Below are positions 1 through 6,456 of a stretch of DNA of 8,479 nt, piece after piece. Position 1 is the stretch's first letter; every line of letters starts with the position of its first letter. Origin of the DNA: Campylobacteraceae bacterium (GTDB lineage Bacteria; Campylobacterota; Campylobacteria; Campylobacterales; Campylobacteraceae); NCBI GenBank assembly GCA_031259875.1, contig JAIRKW010000065.1, positions 1 through 8,479 of the forward strand. The letters run 5' to 3'. A program made the position numbers and the translations under genes. The notes beneath the pieces are model-generated. The model made no database searches. It had not been told where the DNA came from and worked only from the letters and a program-made list of their open reading frames with translations.

Positions 1-143
1 TGTACAGCCACATCAAATGCAAGCCCTTGGTCCTGCCAGCCAAATATATGAGGGACTAAAACAAGATGCGCAGAACTTGAGACCGGTAAAAACTCTGTAA
101 TTCCTTGAACAATGGAGAGTATAAATACTTCAAACCAATTCAT
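1..143 (-). CDS. uppP: Undecaprenyl-diphosphatase UppP (BacA), N-terminal part only
   Basis: This is the first 47 codons of an integral membrane phosphatase that dephosphorylates undecaprenyl diphosphate to regenerate the lipid carrier for peptidoglycan and other envelope polymers. The ATG is at 143-141 and the frame stays open to the window edge, so the rest of the gene lies outside. The visible part carries the family signature: the (E/Q)xxxE motif as QGITE (residues 13-17) followed by FLPVSSSAHL (18-27). E17 and H26 align with E. coli E21 and H30. A hydrophobic first helix and the FDV block near residue 43 also fit the family. A weak purine-rich site (AGGGA) precedes the start. The gene lies 32 nt beyond the Vsr gene, so it may be read through from the cassette or have its own promoter. 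The family call is secure despite the truncation. Confidence 0.9.
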   Translation of the reverse strand, partial: MNWFEVFILSIVQGITEFLPVSSSAHLVLVPHIFGWQDQGLAFDVAV

Positions 144-163
144 ATTTTTCCCTATCTATATGT

Positions 164-169
164 ATTGTA
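164..169 (-). promoter_or_regulatory. Possible -10 element for uppP
   Basis: On the minus strand TACAAT lies 20 nt ahead of the uppP ATG in the short gap after the Vsr stop. There is no correctly spaced -35. Two TTGACA hexamers lie at 174-179 and 200-205, but their distances to this -10 do not fit a normal spacer. AT-rich sequence gives such matches by chance, so this is weak. Confidence 0.22.
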
Positions 170-175
170 ATTATG

Positions 176-589
176 TCAAACTATTATTTTTCCATAATGT
201 GTCAAAATTTTATTAATAACTTTTTCTTTATTATTTTTTATGTCTGACTCCCATACCCTTATAACTTTCCATCCTTCTTTTTTTAATGTTTTGCTTACTA
301 ATTTATCTCTTGCTTTGTTCTTTTTAAATTTATCTTTCCAGTATGCAACATTTGTCTTTGGCATTATAAATTTTTTAGGATTGCAGTGCCAAAAATCAGA
401 ATCAATGAATATAACAACTTTTTTTCTCCGAAATACAATATCTGGTTTTCCGAATATCTTATTAACATGTTTTGCAAAATATATTTTTCGCCGTTTAAGT
501 TCATTCATAATTAATAACTCGGGCAAAGTATTTTTAGAGCGGATACTTTGCATATTTTTATGTCTGTATTCTTTTGATAAATTATCCAT
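176..589 (-). CDS. vsr: Vsr-like very-short-patch-repair (T:G mismatch) endonuclease with non-canonical zinc site
   Basis: The 137-residue protein aligns along its length with Vsr, the endonuclease that nicks beside T:G mismatches produced by deamination of 5-methylcytosine. Visible landmarks are the N-terminal RHKNMQSIRSKNT block (9-21), E24 (E. coli E25), the GKPDIVF strand with catalytic D50 (E. coli D51), VIFIDSDFWH with W67 and H68 (E. coli W68, H69), PKTN (77-80), and GWKVIRVWES (106-115). E. coli catalytic H64 is replaced by D63. The zinc ligands C66, H71, C73 and C117 correspond here to D65, N70, K72 and S115, so the zinc site appears lost; I believe DSDFWH variants exist among Vsr homologues. 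The gene starts 3 nt after the endonuclease stop with no clear Shine-Dalgarno, suggesting coupled translation. Its place behind a C5 methyltransferase fits the usual Vsr context. The family is clear; activity on T:G mismatches is inferred. Confidence 0.87.
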   Translation of the reverse strand: MDNLSKEYRHKNMQSIRSKNTLPELLIMNELKRRKIYFAKHVNKIFGKPDIVFRRKKVVIFIDSDFWHCNPKKFIMPKTNVAYWKDKFKKNKARDKLVSKTLKKEGWKVIRVWESDIKNNKEKVINKILTHYGKIIV

Positions 590-592
590 AAT

Positions 593-1567
593 TTATTGGA
601 CAGAAAAATCCATATAATAATTTTCATTGTCAATTTTATAAAAAACTATATCTGTCCTGCCATATCTATCTAGATCAGAACGCCAAACAAACGCACCATT
701 TGATAGTCCCAGCCTATTTCTGAAATATTCACCGAGCAAACTGTTATTATGTGGTGTATGTATGCATTGTCCATTTTTATCTTTTTGTGCCCGTGTGCAG
801 ATAAAAGATTTTGAATCATCTGTAATAACAGTAAAATGCTGTGGTTTTGGCGGGAAAAAATCACTTTTATAAATATCGGGTGGCAATTGAATATATGCTT
901 GATTTTTGTTTCTACCTTCTCTTTGTCCCCAATTTAAACCACCCCTGCGTGGAACTTTACCATCTTTATCCAAAAGTGAAATAACTGCATTTTCAATGTT
1001 GGCATCTTTAGGAATAAAATTTATATTCATATCTTCCGTGTCTTCATGTACATGTTTTTTATAATAGTTCTTATCATTATATATTCTAACTAAATCTTCC
1101 GTTTCTAATTCATTACAATATATTGAATCTGTTTCTATTATGCGATAATAATCTAAAATATTTTTATCAGTAATTTCCGCCAATACTTCACGTTGATGAT
1201 AAAAAGCATTTTGCGTATAATTTGCAGATCCAATGAATGATTTGTATAAAGTTTCGTTTTTAAACCAAATATACAACTTACTGTGTACAGAAGGTGTTTT
1301 ATAAATATAACTGCATGAAAATTTATTTTTATATTCCTCGGAACTAACAATATTCTGAAAGCCTTTATGATTGCTTACAGATAAGCCATCTACAGAGCAC
1401 ATGCCAATAAGTAATGAGATTTTAACATCAAGATTATTTCGCCGCAACTTTTCTAAATGATGAAAAGCCATCGCTGAAGTTGCATATCCAGAAATAATTT
1501 TCAAGCGGTTAGCACCATCCCTGCATGGACGCATAAGTACTTCGTCATATAAATTATTACAAATCAT
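593..1567 (-). CDS. Type II restriction endonuclease, NgoFVII family (PLD-type nuclease)
   Basis: This is a 324-residue predicted restriction enzyme. The N-terminal half has a phospholipase-D-like nuclease fold: GYAT (27-30), then a single HxK motif (H95, K97) in VHSKLYIWF, followed by FIGSANYTQNAF with G113, S114 and N116. One HxK/GSxN set per chain implies a dimer forming one metal-independent active site, as in BfiI and R.NgoAVII. The C-terminal half (about 185-324) has RRGGLNWGQREGRNKNQAY (207-225) and LLGEYFRNRLGL (277-288), which I recognise from the DNA-binding part of the NgoFVII family (B3-like in R.NgoAVII). Known family members recognise GCSGC-type sites, but the site here cannot be read from sequence. 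The ATG overlaps the methyltransferase stop by four bases (ATGA), so translation is probably coupled. Length is full and no frameshift is seen. The gene is AT-rich: I count 13 G/C in the 60 bases from 1081. Confidence 0.88.
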   Translation of the reverse strand: MICNNLYDEVLMRPCRDGANRLKIISGYATSAMAFHHLEKLRRNNLDVKISLLIGMCSVDGLSVSNHKGFQNIVSSEEYKNKFSCSYIYKTPSVHSKLYIWFKNETLYKSFIGSANYTQNAFYHQREVLAEITDKNILDYYRIIETDSIYCNELETEDLVRIYNDKNYYKKHVHEDTEDMNINFIPKDANIENAVISLLDKDGKVPRRGGLNWGQREGRNKNQAYIQLPPDIYKSDFFPPKPQHFTVITDDSKSFICTRAQKDKNGQCIHTPHNNSLLGEYFRNRLGLSNGAFVWRSDLDRYGRTDIVFYKIDNENYYMDFSVQ

Positions 1568-2712
1568 GATGTTGTATATACTTTTTCTTTATGTGCAAAT
1601 AGTTGTTTTGTCTGTATTTGATTATGTAAAAAATTTAAATGTTCCATTTGAATAAGTGGTGTAAATGAAGCAGAAGTAGCCTCATAATGAATACCTGCAA
1701 ATGTATTTAATATTGCCTCAAATATTATGCGCGCACCATCAATAGGAACAGCCATGCCTATCTGCTTTCTAACGCTTTCTTTTGAACCGATAAACTCAAA
1801 ACTATCAGGAAAAGTCTGCAACCTTGCTCTTTCTCTATTTGTTAATGCTCTGTTTTCCTCCCAATGGTAAACATGAGTACCGCCTCCACCACTACCAGTA
1901 ACAGTATATGCTGGTTTATTCGGATCAAGACGGCGATATATTTGACTAATTCTAGCACCAGCGACATTTAATTGTAGCTCAAGCGGTATATTTGCAGTAA
2001 AAGCATTTTCGCCAGGCTTTATATATTTCAGCCGTTCTATTACGTCTTTAGACTGGTTTGTTAATTCATTATTTGCAACATTATTTAATATAGGTGGATT
2101 TTCAAGCGCATCTTTTGCCGTTCTCAACATTTTTTTATATGGCACTGTAGAAGGGATGCTAAAAATAATATTTTGATCTTGTCTGATACCAACGATAATT
2201 ATTCTATGTCTTGCTTGTGGTACACCATATTCTTCAAATTTATATAGATGTGGATATACAGAATAACCAGATGAAAACATCTCGTGCAAAATAAGTTTAA
2301 AAGTTTTACCATCATTGGAATTTCTCAGTCCCCCAACATTCTCTGCTAAAAACCATTTTGGTTTAAAAAATTTTAATGCTTTAATGCCAAATGAATATAG
2401 CGGCCCATAAACGCCGTCTATCCCTTTTTGTTCACCGACTACACTAAAATCATTGCATGGAAAACCAAAAGCAAGAGCATCTATTTCAGAGATTTTTCTT
2501 AGTCTGTCATATTTTAATTCTCTAATATCTTGGCATATTACCGTTTTTGGATCATGAGAAATATTTTTTATATAAGTTTGGCAAGTATCATAATCATAAT
2601 CACTTGCCCATGCGTGAGAAATTTTGCAAGAACAGTCTTTGATGGTAGCTGTTACAGCAGCATACCCTATTCCGCCAGGACCACAAAATAACTCTCCTAA
2701 TTTAAAATTCAT
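1564..2712 (-). CDS. DNA (cytosine-5-)-methyltransferase, type II
   Basis: The 382-residue enzyme should transfer a methyl group from S-adenosylmethionine to cytosine C5 in the site cut by the adjacent endonuclease. The conserved motifs appear in order: motif I LFCGPGGIG (8-16, SAM binding), motif IV GFPCNDFS (83-90) with nucleophile C86, motif VI ENV (124-126), motif VIII QARHR (166-170), a target-recognition stretch at about 175-260, motif IX with RRLDPNKPAYTVTGSGGGG (260-278) through RERARLQTFPDSF, and motif X GMAVP (319-323). Motif IV has Asn where many C5 enzymes have Gln (PCQ). A tail of about 40 residues after motif X is unrecognised. The ATG at 2712 has a GGAG site nine bases upstream. 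It is the first gene of the cassette, so modification would be made before restriction. No controller protein gene is present. Confidence 0.95.
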   Translation of the reverse strand: MNFKLGELFCGPGGIGYAAVTATIKDCSCKISHAWASDYDYDTCQTYIKNISHDPKTVICQDIRELKYDRLRKISEIDALAFGFPCNDFSVVGEQKGIDGVYGPLYSFGIKALKFFKPKWFLAENVGGLRNSNDGKTFKLILHEMFSSGYSVYPHLYKFEEYGVPQARHRIIIVGIRQDQNIIFSIPSTVPYKKMLRTAKDALENPPILNNVANNELTNQSKDVIERLKYIKPGENAFTANIPLELQLNVAGARISQIYRRLDPNKPAYTVTGSGGGGTHVYHWEENRALTNRERARLQTFPDSFEFIGSKESVRKQIGMAVPIDGARIIFEAILNTFAGIHYEATSASFTPLIQMEHLNFLHNQIQTKQLFAHKEKVYTTS

Positions 2713-2721
2713 TAACTTCTA

Positions 2722-2725
2722 CTCC
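2722..2725 (-). promoter_or_regulatory. Ribosome binding site of the methyltransferase gene
   Basis: GGAG on the minus strand lies nine bases before the ATG at 2712. It supports this start over downstream alternatives; the start also leaves motif I at the usual distance from the N terminus. Confidence 0.6.
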
Positions 2726-2747
2726 ATTTTATCTATAAACTTTTGGC

Positions 2748-2753
2748 ATTATA
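2748..2753 (-). promoter_or_regulatory. Extended -10 promoter of the restriction-modification cassette
   Basis: In the 69-nt gap between the transketolase stop and the methyltransferase start the minus strand reads TGTTATAAT, a perfect TATAAT with the TGn extension. The region upstream is AT-rich without a good -35, as expected for Campylobacterota sigma-70 promoters. Transcription would start near 2741, giving a leader of about 29 nt that contains the GGAG site. No operator-like inverted repeat is seen. The transcript could also be fed by read-through from tkt, since no terminator hairpin is visible in the gap. Confidence 0.55.
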
Positions 2754-2781
2754 ACACAGCATTGCTCTATTTACATAACTT

Positions 2782-4719
2782 TTATTTCCCCAGCAGTCTT
2801 TTTGCTTTTGCAACCACATTTTCCACACTAAAGCCAAATTTTTCAAAAAGCTTTTCGCTCGGTGCGCTTGCGCCAAAACTCTTCATACATATAACATCAT
2901 CAGCATATCTCCACCACACATCGCCAGAGCTTGCCTCTACGGCTAAAACTTTCGTATTTTTATCTATAACGGTTTGTATATATGCGCTCTCCTGCTCTAA
3001 AAAGAGGTCAAAACACGGCACGCTTACAATATTTGCCTCTATGCCTTCATCTTTTAATCTCTTTGCGGCTTTTACGCAAAGTTCCACTTCGCTTCCGCTT
3101 GCGATAAGTGTGATTTTGGGATTTTCAGCTCTTTTTAAGAGGTATCCGCCCCTATCAGCGCCGCCAAAATCTTTACTGCCGTCCAATACCGTCAATTTTT
3201 GGCGCGACAACACAAATGCGCTTGGAGCATTTGTAGCTAAAGCCTTTTTCCAAGCTTCAACATTTTCGTTCGCATCAGCCGGACGCCAAACGTAAAACCC
3301 GGGCATAGCGCGAAACTGCGTCAACTGCTCTATAGGCTGGTGCGTTGGTCCATCTTCTCCGACTCCTATGCTGTCATGCGTCCAGATAAAAAATGTCTTT
3401 AATCTCATTAATGCTGCAAGTCTTGCGGAAGGTTTCAGATAGTCGCTGAATATAAAAAATGTTGCATTGTAGGGTAAAAACAGTCCATATAAAGAGATGG
3501 CGTTACAAATCGCTGCCATAGCGTGCTCTCTAATACCAAAATGTATATTTCGCCCCGCGGGAAAACTTCCCATGCCGTTTAATTCGCTCTTATTTGACGG
3601 CGCAAGGTCTGCGCTTCCGCCCAAAAATCCAGGCAGTGCTTTTGCGATTTCATTGATGATTTTTCCATTGCTGTCTCTTGTGGCAACTGCGCTTCCCGCG
3701 TCAAATTTAGGCCAATTTATGGAATTAAAGTCGGGATTTAAAAGCTTATGCAGTATCTCTTTTTGTTCATTTTCAAGCTGTAATACCTTCTCTTTCCACT
3801 CTTTTTCAGCCTCTAAACCGTCTATTTTTGCTTTTAAAAACTCTTCTTTAACATCTTCGGCTATAAAAAATTTCTCTTTTGGGTCAAACCCCGCTTTTAC
3901 TTTAGCGTTTTCTATCTCCTCCTCACCTAAAGGCGCGCCATGCGCTTCATGGCTTCCTTCCAGTTTGCAAGCGCCTTTTGCGATAGTAGTATCAGCGATA
4001 ATAAGATACGGCTTTGTCTGCTCGCGCGAATGCTCCAAAACCTCTTTTATCTCGTCAAAATCGTGTCCGTTTATCTTTGAAACTTCCCAGCCCTGCGCTT
4101 CAAATCTGGATTTGACATCTTCGCTGAATGTGAGTGATGTACTGCCCTCTATGGTTATATTGTTGGAGTCGTAAATCAAAACAAGATTATCAAGCCCCAA
4201 ATGTCCAGCAAACGAACAAGCCTCATAACTGATACCCTCTTCCAAATCCCCATCGCCGCACAGACAATAAACTTTATGGTCTATCACTTTAACTTCATCG
4301 GTATTTAGTATATTTGACGCATACTTAGCAGCAGCAGCAAATCCTACGGCATTTGCCACACCCTGCCCTAAAGGCCCTGTTGTAACCTCAACTCCGTCTA
4401 CTTCTCCGTATTCGGGATGACCGGGCGTTTTGCTGCCAAGCTGACGAAAATTTTTCAAATCCTCTATGCTGATATCATAACCGCTTAAATGCAAAAACGA
4501 ATATATAAGCGCGGATGCATGCCCGCCGCTGAAAACTATCCTGTCGCGGTTGAGCCATTTGGGATTTGAAGGATTGTGGCGCAGATGATAAGATAAAACC
4601 GTTACAATATCTGCAAGTCCCATGGGAGCGCCCGGGTGTCCGCTGTTTGCTTTTTGAACCATATCTGCGGACAAAAATCGAATCGTATTTGCTTGTTTTT
4701 TTAAAAATTCATAATTCAC
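2782..4719 (-). CDS. tkt: Transketolase
   Basis: The 645-residue thiamine-diphosphate enzyme moves two-carbon ketol units between sugar phosphates in the non-oxidative pentose phosphate pathway (or the Calvin cycle). The TPP-binding domain shows SGHPGAPMG (26-34), SGGHAS (64-69), the GDG...NN cofactor motif (155-157, 186-187), and TTGPLGQG (113-120). The pyrimidine-binding domain shows GIREHAM with catalytic E398, then HDSIGVGEDGPTHQP (448-462) with H448 and H460. The C-terminal domain ends in FGASAPSEKLFEKFGF (615-630). Length matches the family (E. coli TktA is about 660). The start is GTG at 4719-4717, supported by AAGGA six bases upstream (4726-4730); an internal ATG at codon 20 would remove the conserved N terminus. 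The gene lies 10 nt behind the prenyl synthase gene and is probably co-transcribed with it. Composition matches the upstream housekeeping genes, not the cassette downstream. Confidence 0.97.
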   Translation of the reverse strand: MNYEFLKKQANTIRFLSADMVQKANSGHPGAPMGLADIVTVLSYHLRHNPSNPKWLNRDRIVFSGGHASALIYSFLHLSGYDISIEDLKNFRQLGSKTPGHPEYGEVDGVEVTTGPLGQGVANAVGFAAAAKYASNILNTDEVKVIDHKVYCLCGDGDLEEGISYEACSFAGHLGLDNLVLIYDSNNITIEGSTSLTFSEDVKSRFEAQGWEVSKINGHDFDEIKEVLEHSREQTKPYLIIADTTIAKGACKLEGSHEAHGAPLGEEEIENAKVKAGFDPKEKFFIAEDVKEEFLKAKIDGLEAEKEWKEKVLQLENEQKEILHKLLNPDFNSINWPKFDAGSAVATRDSNGKIINEIAKALPGFLGGSADLAPSNKSELNGMGSFPAGRNIHFGIREHAMAAICNAISLYGLFLPYNATFFIFSDYLKPSARLAALMRLKTFFIWTHDSIGVGEDGPTHQPIEQLTQFRAMPGFYVWRPADANENVEAWKKALATNAPSAFVLSRQKLTVLDGSKDFGGADRGGYLLKRAENPKITLIASGSEVELCVKAAKRLKDEGIEANIVSVPCFDLFLEQESAYIQTVIDKNTKVLAVEASSGDVWWRYADDVICMKSFGASAPSEKLFEKFGFSVENVVAKAKRLLGK

Positions 4720-4725
4720 CTGACA

Positions 4726-4730
4726 TCCTT
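4726..4730 (-). promoter_or_regulatory. Ribosome binding site that fixes the GTG start of tkt
   Basis: AAGGA overlaps the ispA stop codon and lies six bases ahead of the GTG at 4719. There is no nearby in-frame ATG, so this site decides the start. Confidence 0.6.
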
Positions 4731-5569
4731 TATTTGAAATTTGTATCTAATATTTTTTGAAAATAACTGCCAAGAGCTTCGAAAGTTTCCGCTTTTGCTT
4801 TAAGTTCTTTTACTTTGGCATTTCTTCTGTTTATAGCGCCCGTAAGCCCTAAAAGATTTACAAAAGAGTTTTTGTTTGTGTCATTTTTAGTAGGCTTACC
4901 TGCCTCTTCTTTACTTTTTACGGCATCTATAATATCGTCTTGTATCTGGAACAAAAGTCCAAGTTCCAAGCCAAACGCATAAAGCCTCTCCTCAAGTTCA
5001 TTCGAAAGCCCCGCTATTGCACTTCCCATCTGCAAAGCAGCCGCAATGAGCCTTGCCGTTTTATGCGTATGTAAAAACTCAAGTTTTGTTTCATCTAACG
5101 GTTGATTTTCAAAATGGCAGTCTATCGCCTGCCCCAGCACCATACCGCCGCTTCCTGCATTAAAGCTTAAAATCTCGCATAGTCTTACTTTTGTTTTAGC
5201 GTCTATTGGGGAGTGCATAAGCACTAAAAAAGCATCCGTATTTAAAGCGTCTCCTATCAAAACAGCTGTGGCTTCATCGTATGTTACATGCAGTGTCGGC
5301 GTTTGGCGGCGGAATGCTGCATTATCCATGCAAGGCAAATCATCGTGTATAAGCGAATAGGTATGCACCATCTCCAAAGCTAAGGCGGCATTCATGGAGG
5401 CATTGAGCAGAAGCGGACTGTAAGCTTTTACGACATTTAAAAGCAGAAGCGGACGAAATCTTTTGCCGCCCGCATTTAACATCTTCTCGTAAGCTTCATT
5501 ATAAAACGGATGAAAACTCTGCACTTTTAAAATGTGCGTTTGTAAAAATTTTTCAAACTCTTCCAACAT
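4730..5569 (-). CDS. ispA: Polyprenyl (farnesyl/geranyl) diphosphate synthase, IspA type
   Basis: The 279-residue enzyme condenses isopentenyl diphosphate with allylic diphosphates to make the geranyl/farnesyl diphosphate used for quinones and undecaprenyl carrier. Visible motifs are GGKRFRP (34-40), the first aspartate-rich motif DDLPCMD (76-82), the RRQTPT substrate-binding region (87-92), GDALNTDAF (106-114), GQAID (146-150), HTHKT (167-171), and the second aspartate-rich motif QDDIID (210-215) followed by GKPTKNDTNKNSF. The DDxxxxD spacing of the first motif is typical of short-chain bacterial farnesyl synthases. The residues after it read NAAF where many bacterial homologues have extra acidic residues, a small departure. 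The ATG has AAAGGA eight bases upstream, and the gene follows the unknown membrane-anchored gene by 12 nt. The family is certain; the chain length of the product is inferred. Confidence 0.93.
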   Translation of the reverse strand: MLEEFEKFLQTHILKVQSFHPFYNEAYEKMLNAGGKRFRPLLLLNVVKAYSPLLLNASMNAALALEMVHTYSLIHDDLPCMDNAAFRRQTPTLHVTYDEATAVLIGDALNTDAFLVLMHSPIDAKTKVRLCEILSFNAGSGGMVLGQAIDCHFENQPLDETKLEFLHTHKTARLIAAALQMGSAIAGLSNELEERLYAFGLELGLLFQIQDDIIDAVKSKEEAGKPTKNDTNKNSFVNLLGLTGAINRRNAKVKELKAKAETFEALGSYFQKILDTNFK

Positions 5570-5581
5570 ATCAAAAATCCT

Positions 5582-6148
5582 TTAAAATAAAAGCTTATAT
5601 GCCGCAAACAGTAGTATTAGTACAAACAAAATCTTGTATTTAAGATTATGTCTTTGGTATGCGGCTTTTTCGCTGAACTTTATATCATATACAGCGCGTC
5701 CAAAATACCACTGCTTAAACTCAACCGCAAGCGCTGCTTTTTCACACATGTTACTAAATTTTTTGGCTTCTGCAATTGCGCTGACAAGTACGGGCATAAA
5801 ACCCTTAGAAGTTTTCAGCGCAGACACTGCCTCTTTTACATCAATATCATCGCACTCTATGCTCTCAACTCTGCTTAGAAGAACATCTTGCGGATTATAA
5901 GTTCTAGTTCTAATTTCATATTTGGCTTCATCTTTTGAATGTAAGGAGTCCTGCCAAATTTTGGTGCATTTAAGCGAATTTTGCAAGTCGTCAAAACCTA
6001 TGCTGCAAATGGCTCTGTTTTTATCTTCGTCAATGTCTGCATAAATCAAAACCGTATAGAGCTTAAAATCAGGATGTTCGAGGTATAGTTTCTCAAACGC
6101 CCTCACAACCATAGCTTCTATATTTTTAACGAAGGTTTTGGTCTTCAA
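5582..6148 (-). CDS. Hypothetical protein with C-terminal membrane anchor
   Basis: I do not recognise this 188-residue protein. Residues 1-165 look soluble and mixed alpha/beta, with charged stretches (for example YADIDEDKNRA at 36-46) and no cysteine or metal motif that I can name. Residues 171-188 form one strongly hydrophobic segment ending at the C terminus and preceded by basic residues (RHNLKYK), so it is probably a tail-anchored inner-membrane protein with its bulk in the cytoplasm. No signal peptide is seen. The start is TTG at 6148-6146, overlapping the YbaB stop as TTGA, with GGAGG nine bases upstream; the alternative ATG at codon 13 has no comparable site. Tight coupling to ybaB and ispA suggests a conserved operon position, but gives no function. 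The N terminus faintly recalls DUF4303-type sequences, not enough to assign. Confidence 0.8.
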   Translation of the reverse strand: MKTKTFVKNIEAMVVRAFEKLYLEHPDFKLYTVLIYADIDEDKNRAICSIGFDDLQNSLKCTKIWQDSLHSKDEAKYEIRTRTYNPQDVLLSRVESIECDDIDVKEAVSALKTSKGFMPVLVSAIAEAKKFSNMCEKAALAVEFKQWYFGRAVYDIKFSEKAAYQRHNLKYKILFVLILLFAAYKLLF

Positions 6149-6456
6149 CCTCTTAAACCTCCAAAGCCGCCCAACATTTTTGAAGCTAACAACTTCCTGT
6201 CCTCTTCTACCATCTTTAAAGCGTCATTTGCCGCACTTATAAGTAAAATCTGCATAGAGTCTTTGTCTGACAAGAGCGAATCGTCTATTGTGATATCTAT
6301 CACTTCCGCACTGCCGTTTATACTCACACTCACAAGTCCGCCGCCGCTTTTTGCAGTAAAAGTTTTGTTTTTAGCCTCTTCTTGAAGCTCCTGCACCTTT
6401 TTTTGAGCCTCTTCAAACATTGAACCCATTTTTGAAAAATCAAATCCGTCTAACAT
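6145..6456 (-). CDS. YbaB/EbfC family nucleoid-associated protein
   Basis: The 103-residue protein belongs to the small dimeric DNA-binding YbaB/EbfC family, which coats or bends DNA and is often encoded near recR/dnaX in other bacteria, though not here. The N-terminal helix (about 12-30, FEEAQKKVQELQEEAKN) is amphipathic, followed by the KSGGGLVSVSINGSAEVIDITID strands (36-58) and the helix SLLSDKDSMQILLISAANDALK, then a glycine-rich tail (GGFGGLRG). This matches the family order and length of about 100-110. The ATG overlaps the panD stop by one base (TAATG) and has a strong GGAGGAGA site just upstream. The glycine-rich tail also encodes the Shine-Dalgarno of the next gene. Confidence 0.92.
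   Translation of the reverse strand: MLDGFDFSKMGSMFEEAQKKVQELQEEAKNKTFTAKSGGGLVSVSINGSAEVIDITIDDSLLSDKDSMQILLISAANDALKMVEEDRKLLASKMLGGFGGLRG
6158..6162 (-). promoter_or_regulatory. Ribosome binding site inside ybaB for the downstream TTG-start gene
   Basis: GGAGG on the minus strand lies nine bases before the TTG at 6148 and is made by the Phe-Gly-Gly codons of the YbaB tail. It is the main reason for accepting the TTG start of the hypothetical gene. Confidence 0.6.

Larger units (their letters stand above)
176..2753 (-). other. Restriction-modification-repair cassette (methyltransferase, endonuclease, Vsr)
   Basis: Three co-oriented genes are packed with a 4-nt overlap and a 3-nt gap and preceded by their own promoter-like site. 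They sit between transketolase and uppP. Composition differs from the flanks: hand counts give 13 G/C in 60 at 1081-1140 against 32 in 60 at 4321-4380 in tkt. No integrase, transposase, tRNA gene or direct-repeat boundary is visible, so acquisition by homologous or illegitimate recombination is inferred rather than shown. Confidence 0.6.

Noticed and set aside
670..1350. Short minus-strand frames inside the endonuclease gene (670-864, 1153-1350)
   Set aside because: They are out-of-frame reads of AT-rich sequence inside a gene with clear HxK and GSAN motifs.
176..2753. A novel multi-gene defence system in place of a standard restriction-modification unit
   Set aside because: All three genes fall into known families that commonly occur together (C5 methyltransferase, NgoFVII-type endonuclease, Vsr). 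No additional unknown gene is hidden in the cassette.
2713..2781. Possible terminator after tkt
   Set aside because: No stem-loop followed by a T run could be found on the minus strand in this 69-nt gap; only the promoter-like site is supported.
2624..4174. Long plus-strand open frames opposite tkt (2624-3295 and 3497-4174)
   Set aside because: They are antisense shadows of transketolase, which has complete family motifs on the minus strand. Their translations are Ser/Phe/Leu-rich, match no family I know, and the first also runs into the methyltransferase start.
4328..4338. GCAGCAGCAG-type triplet run in tkt, also near 7921 in murE, as a possible microsatellite or phase-variable tract
   Set aside because: Only about three units long, in frame, and encoding conserved Ala-rich stretches; a triplet change would not alter frame. 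No homopolymeric tract of phase-variable length was seen in the restriction-modification genes either.
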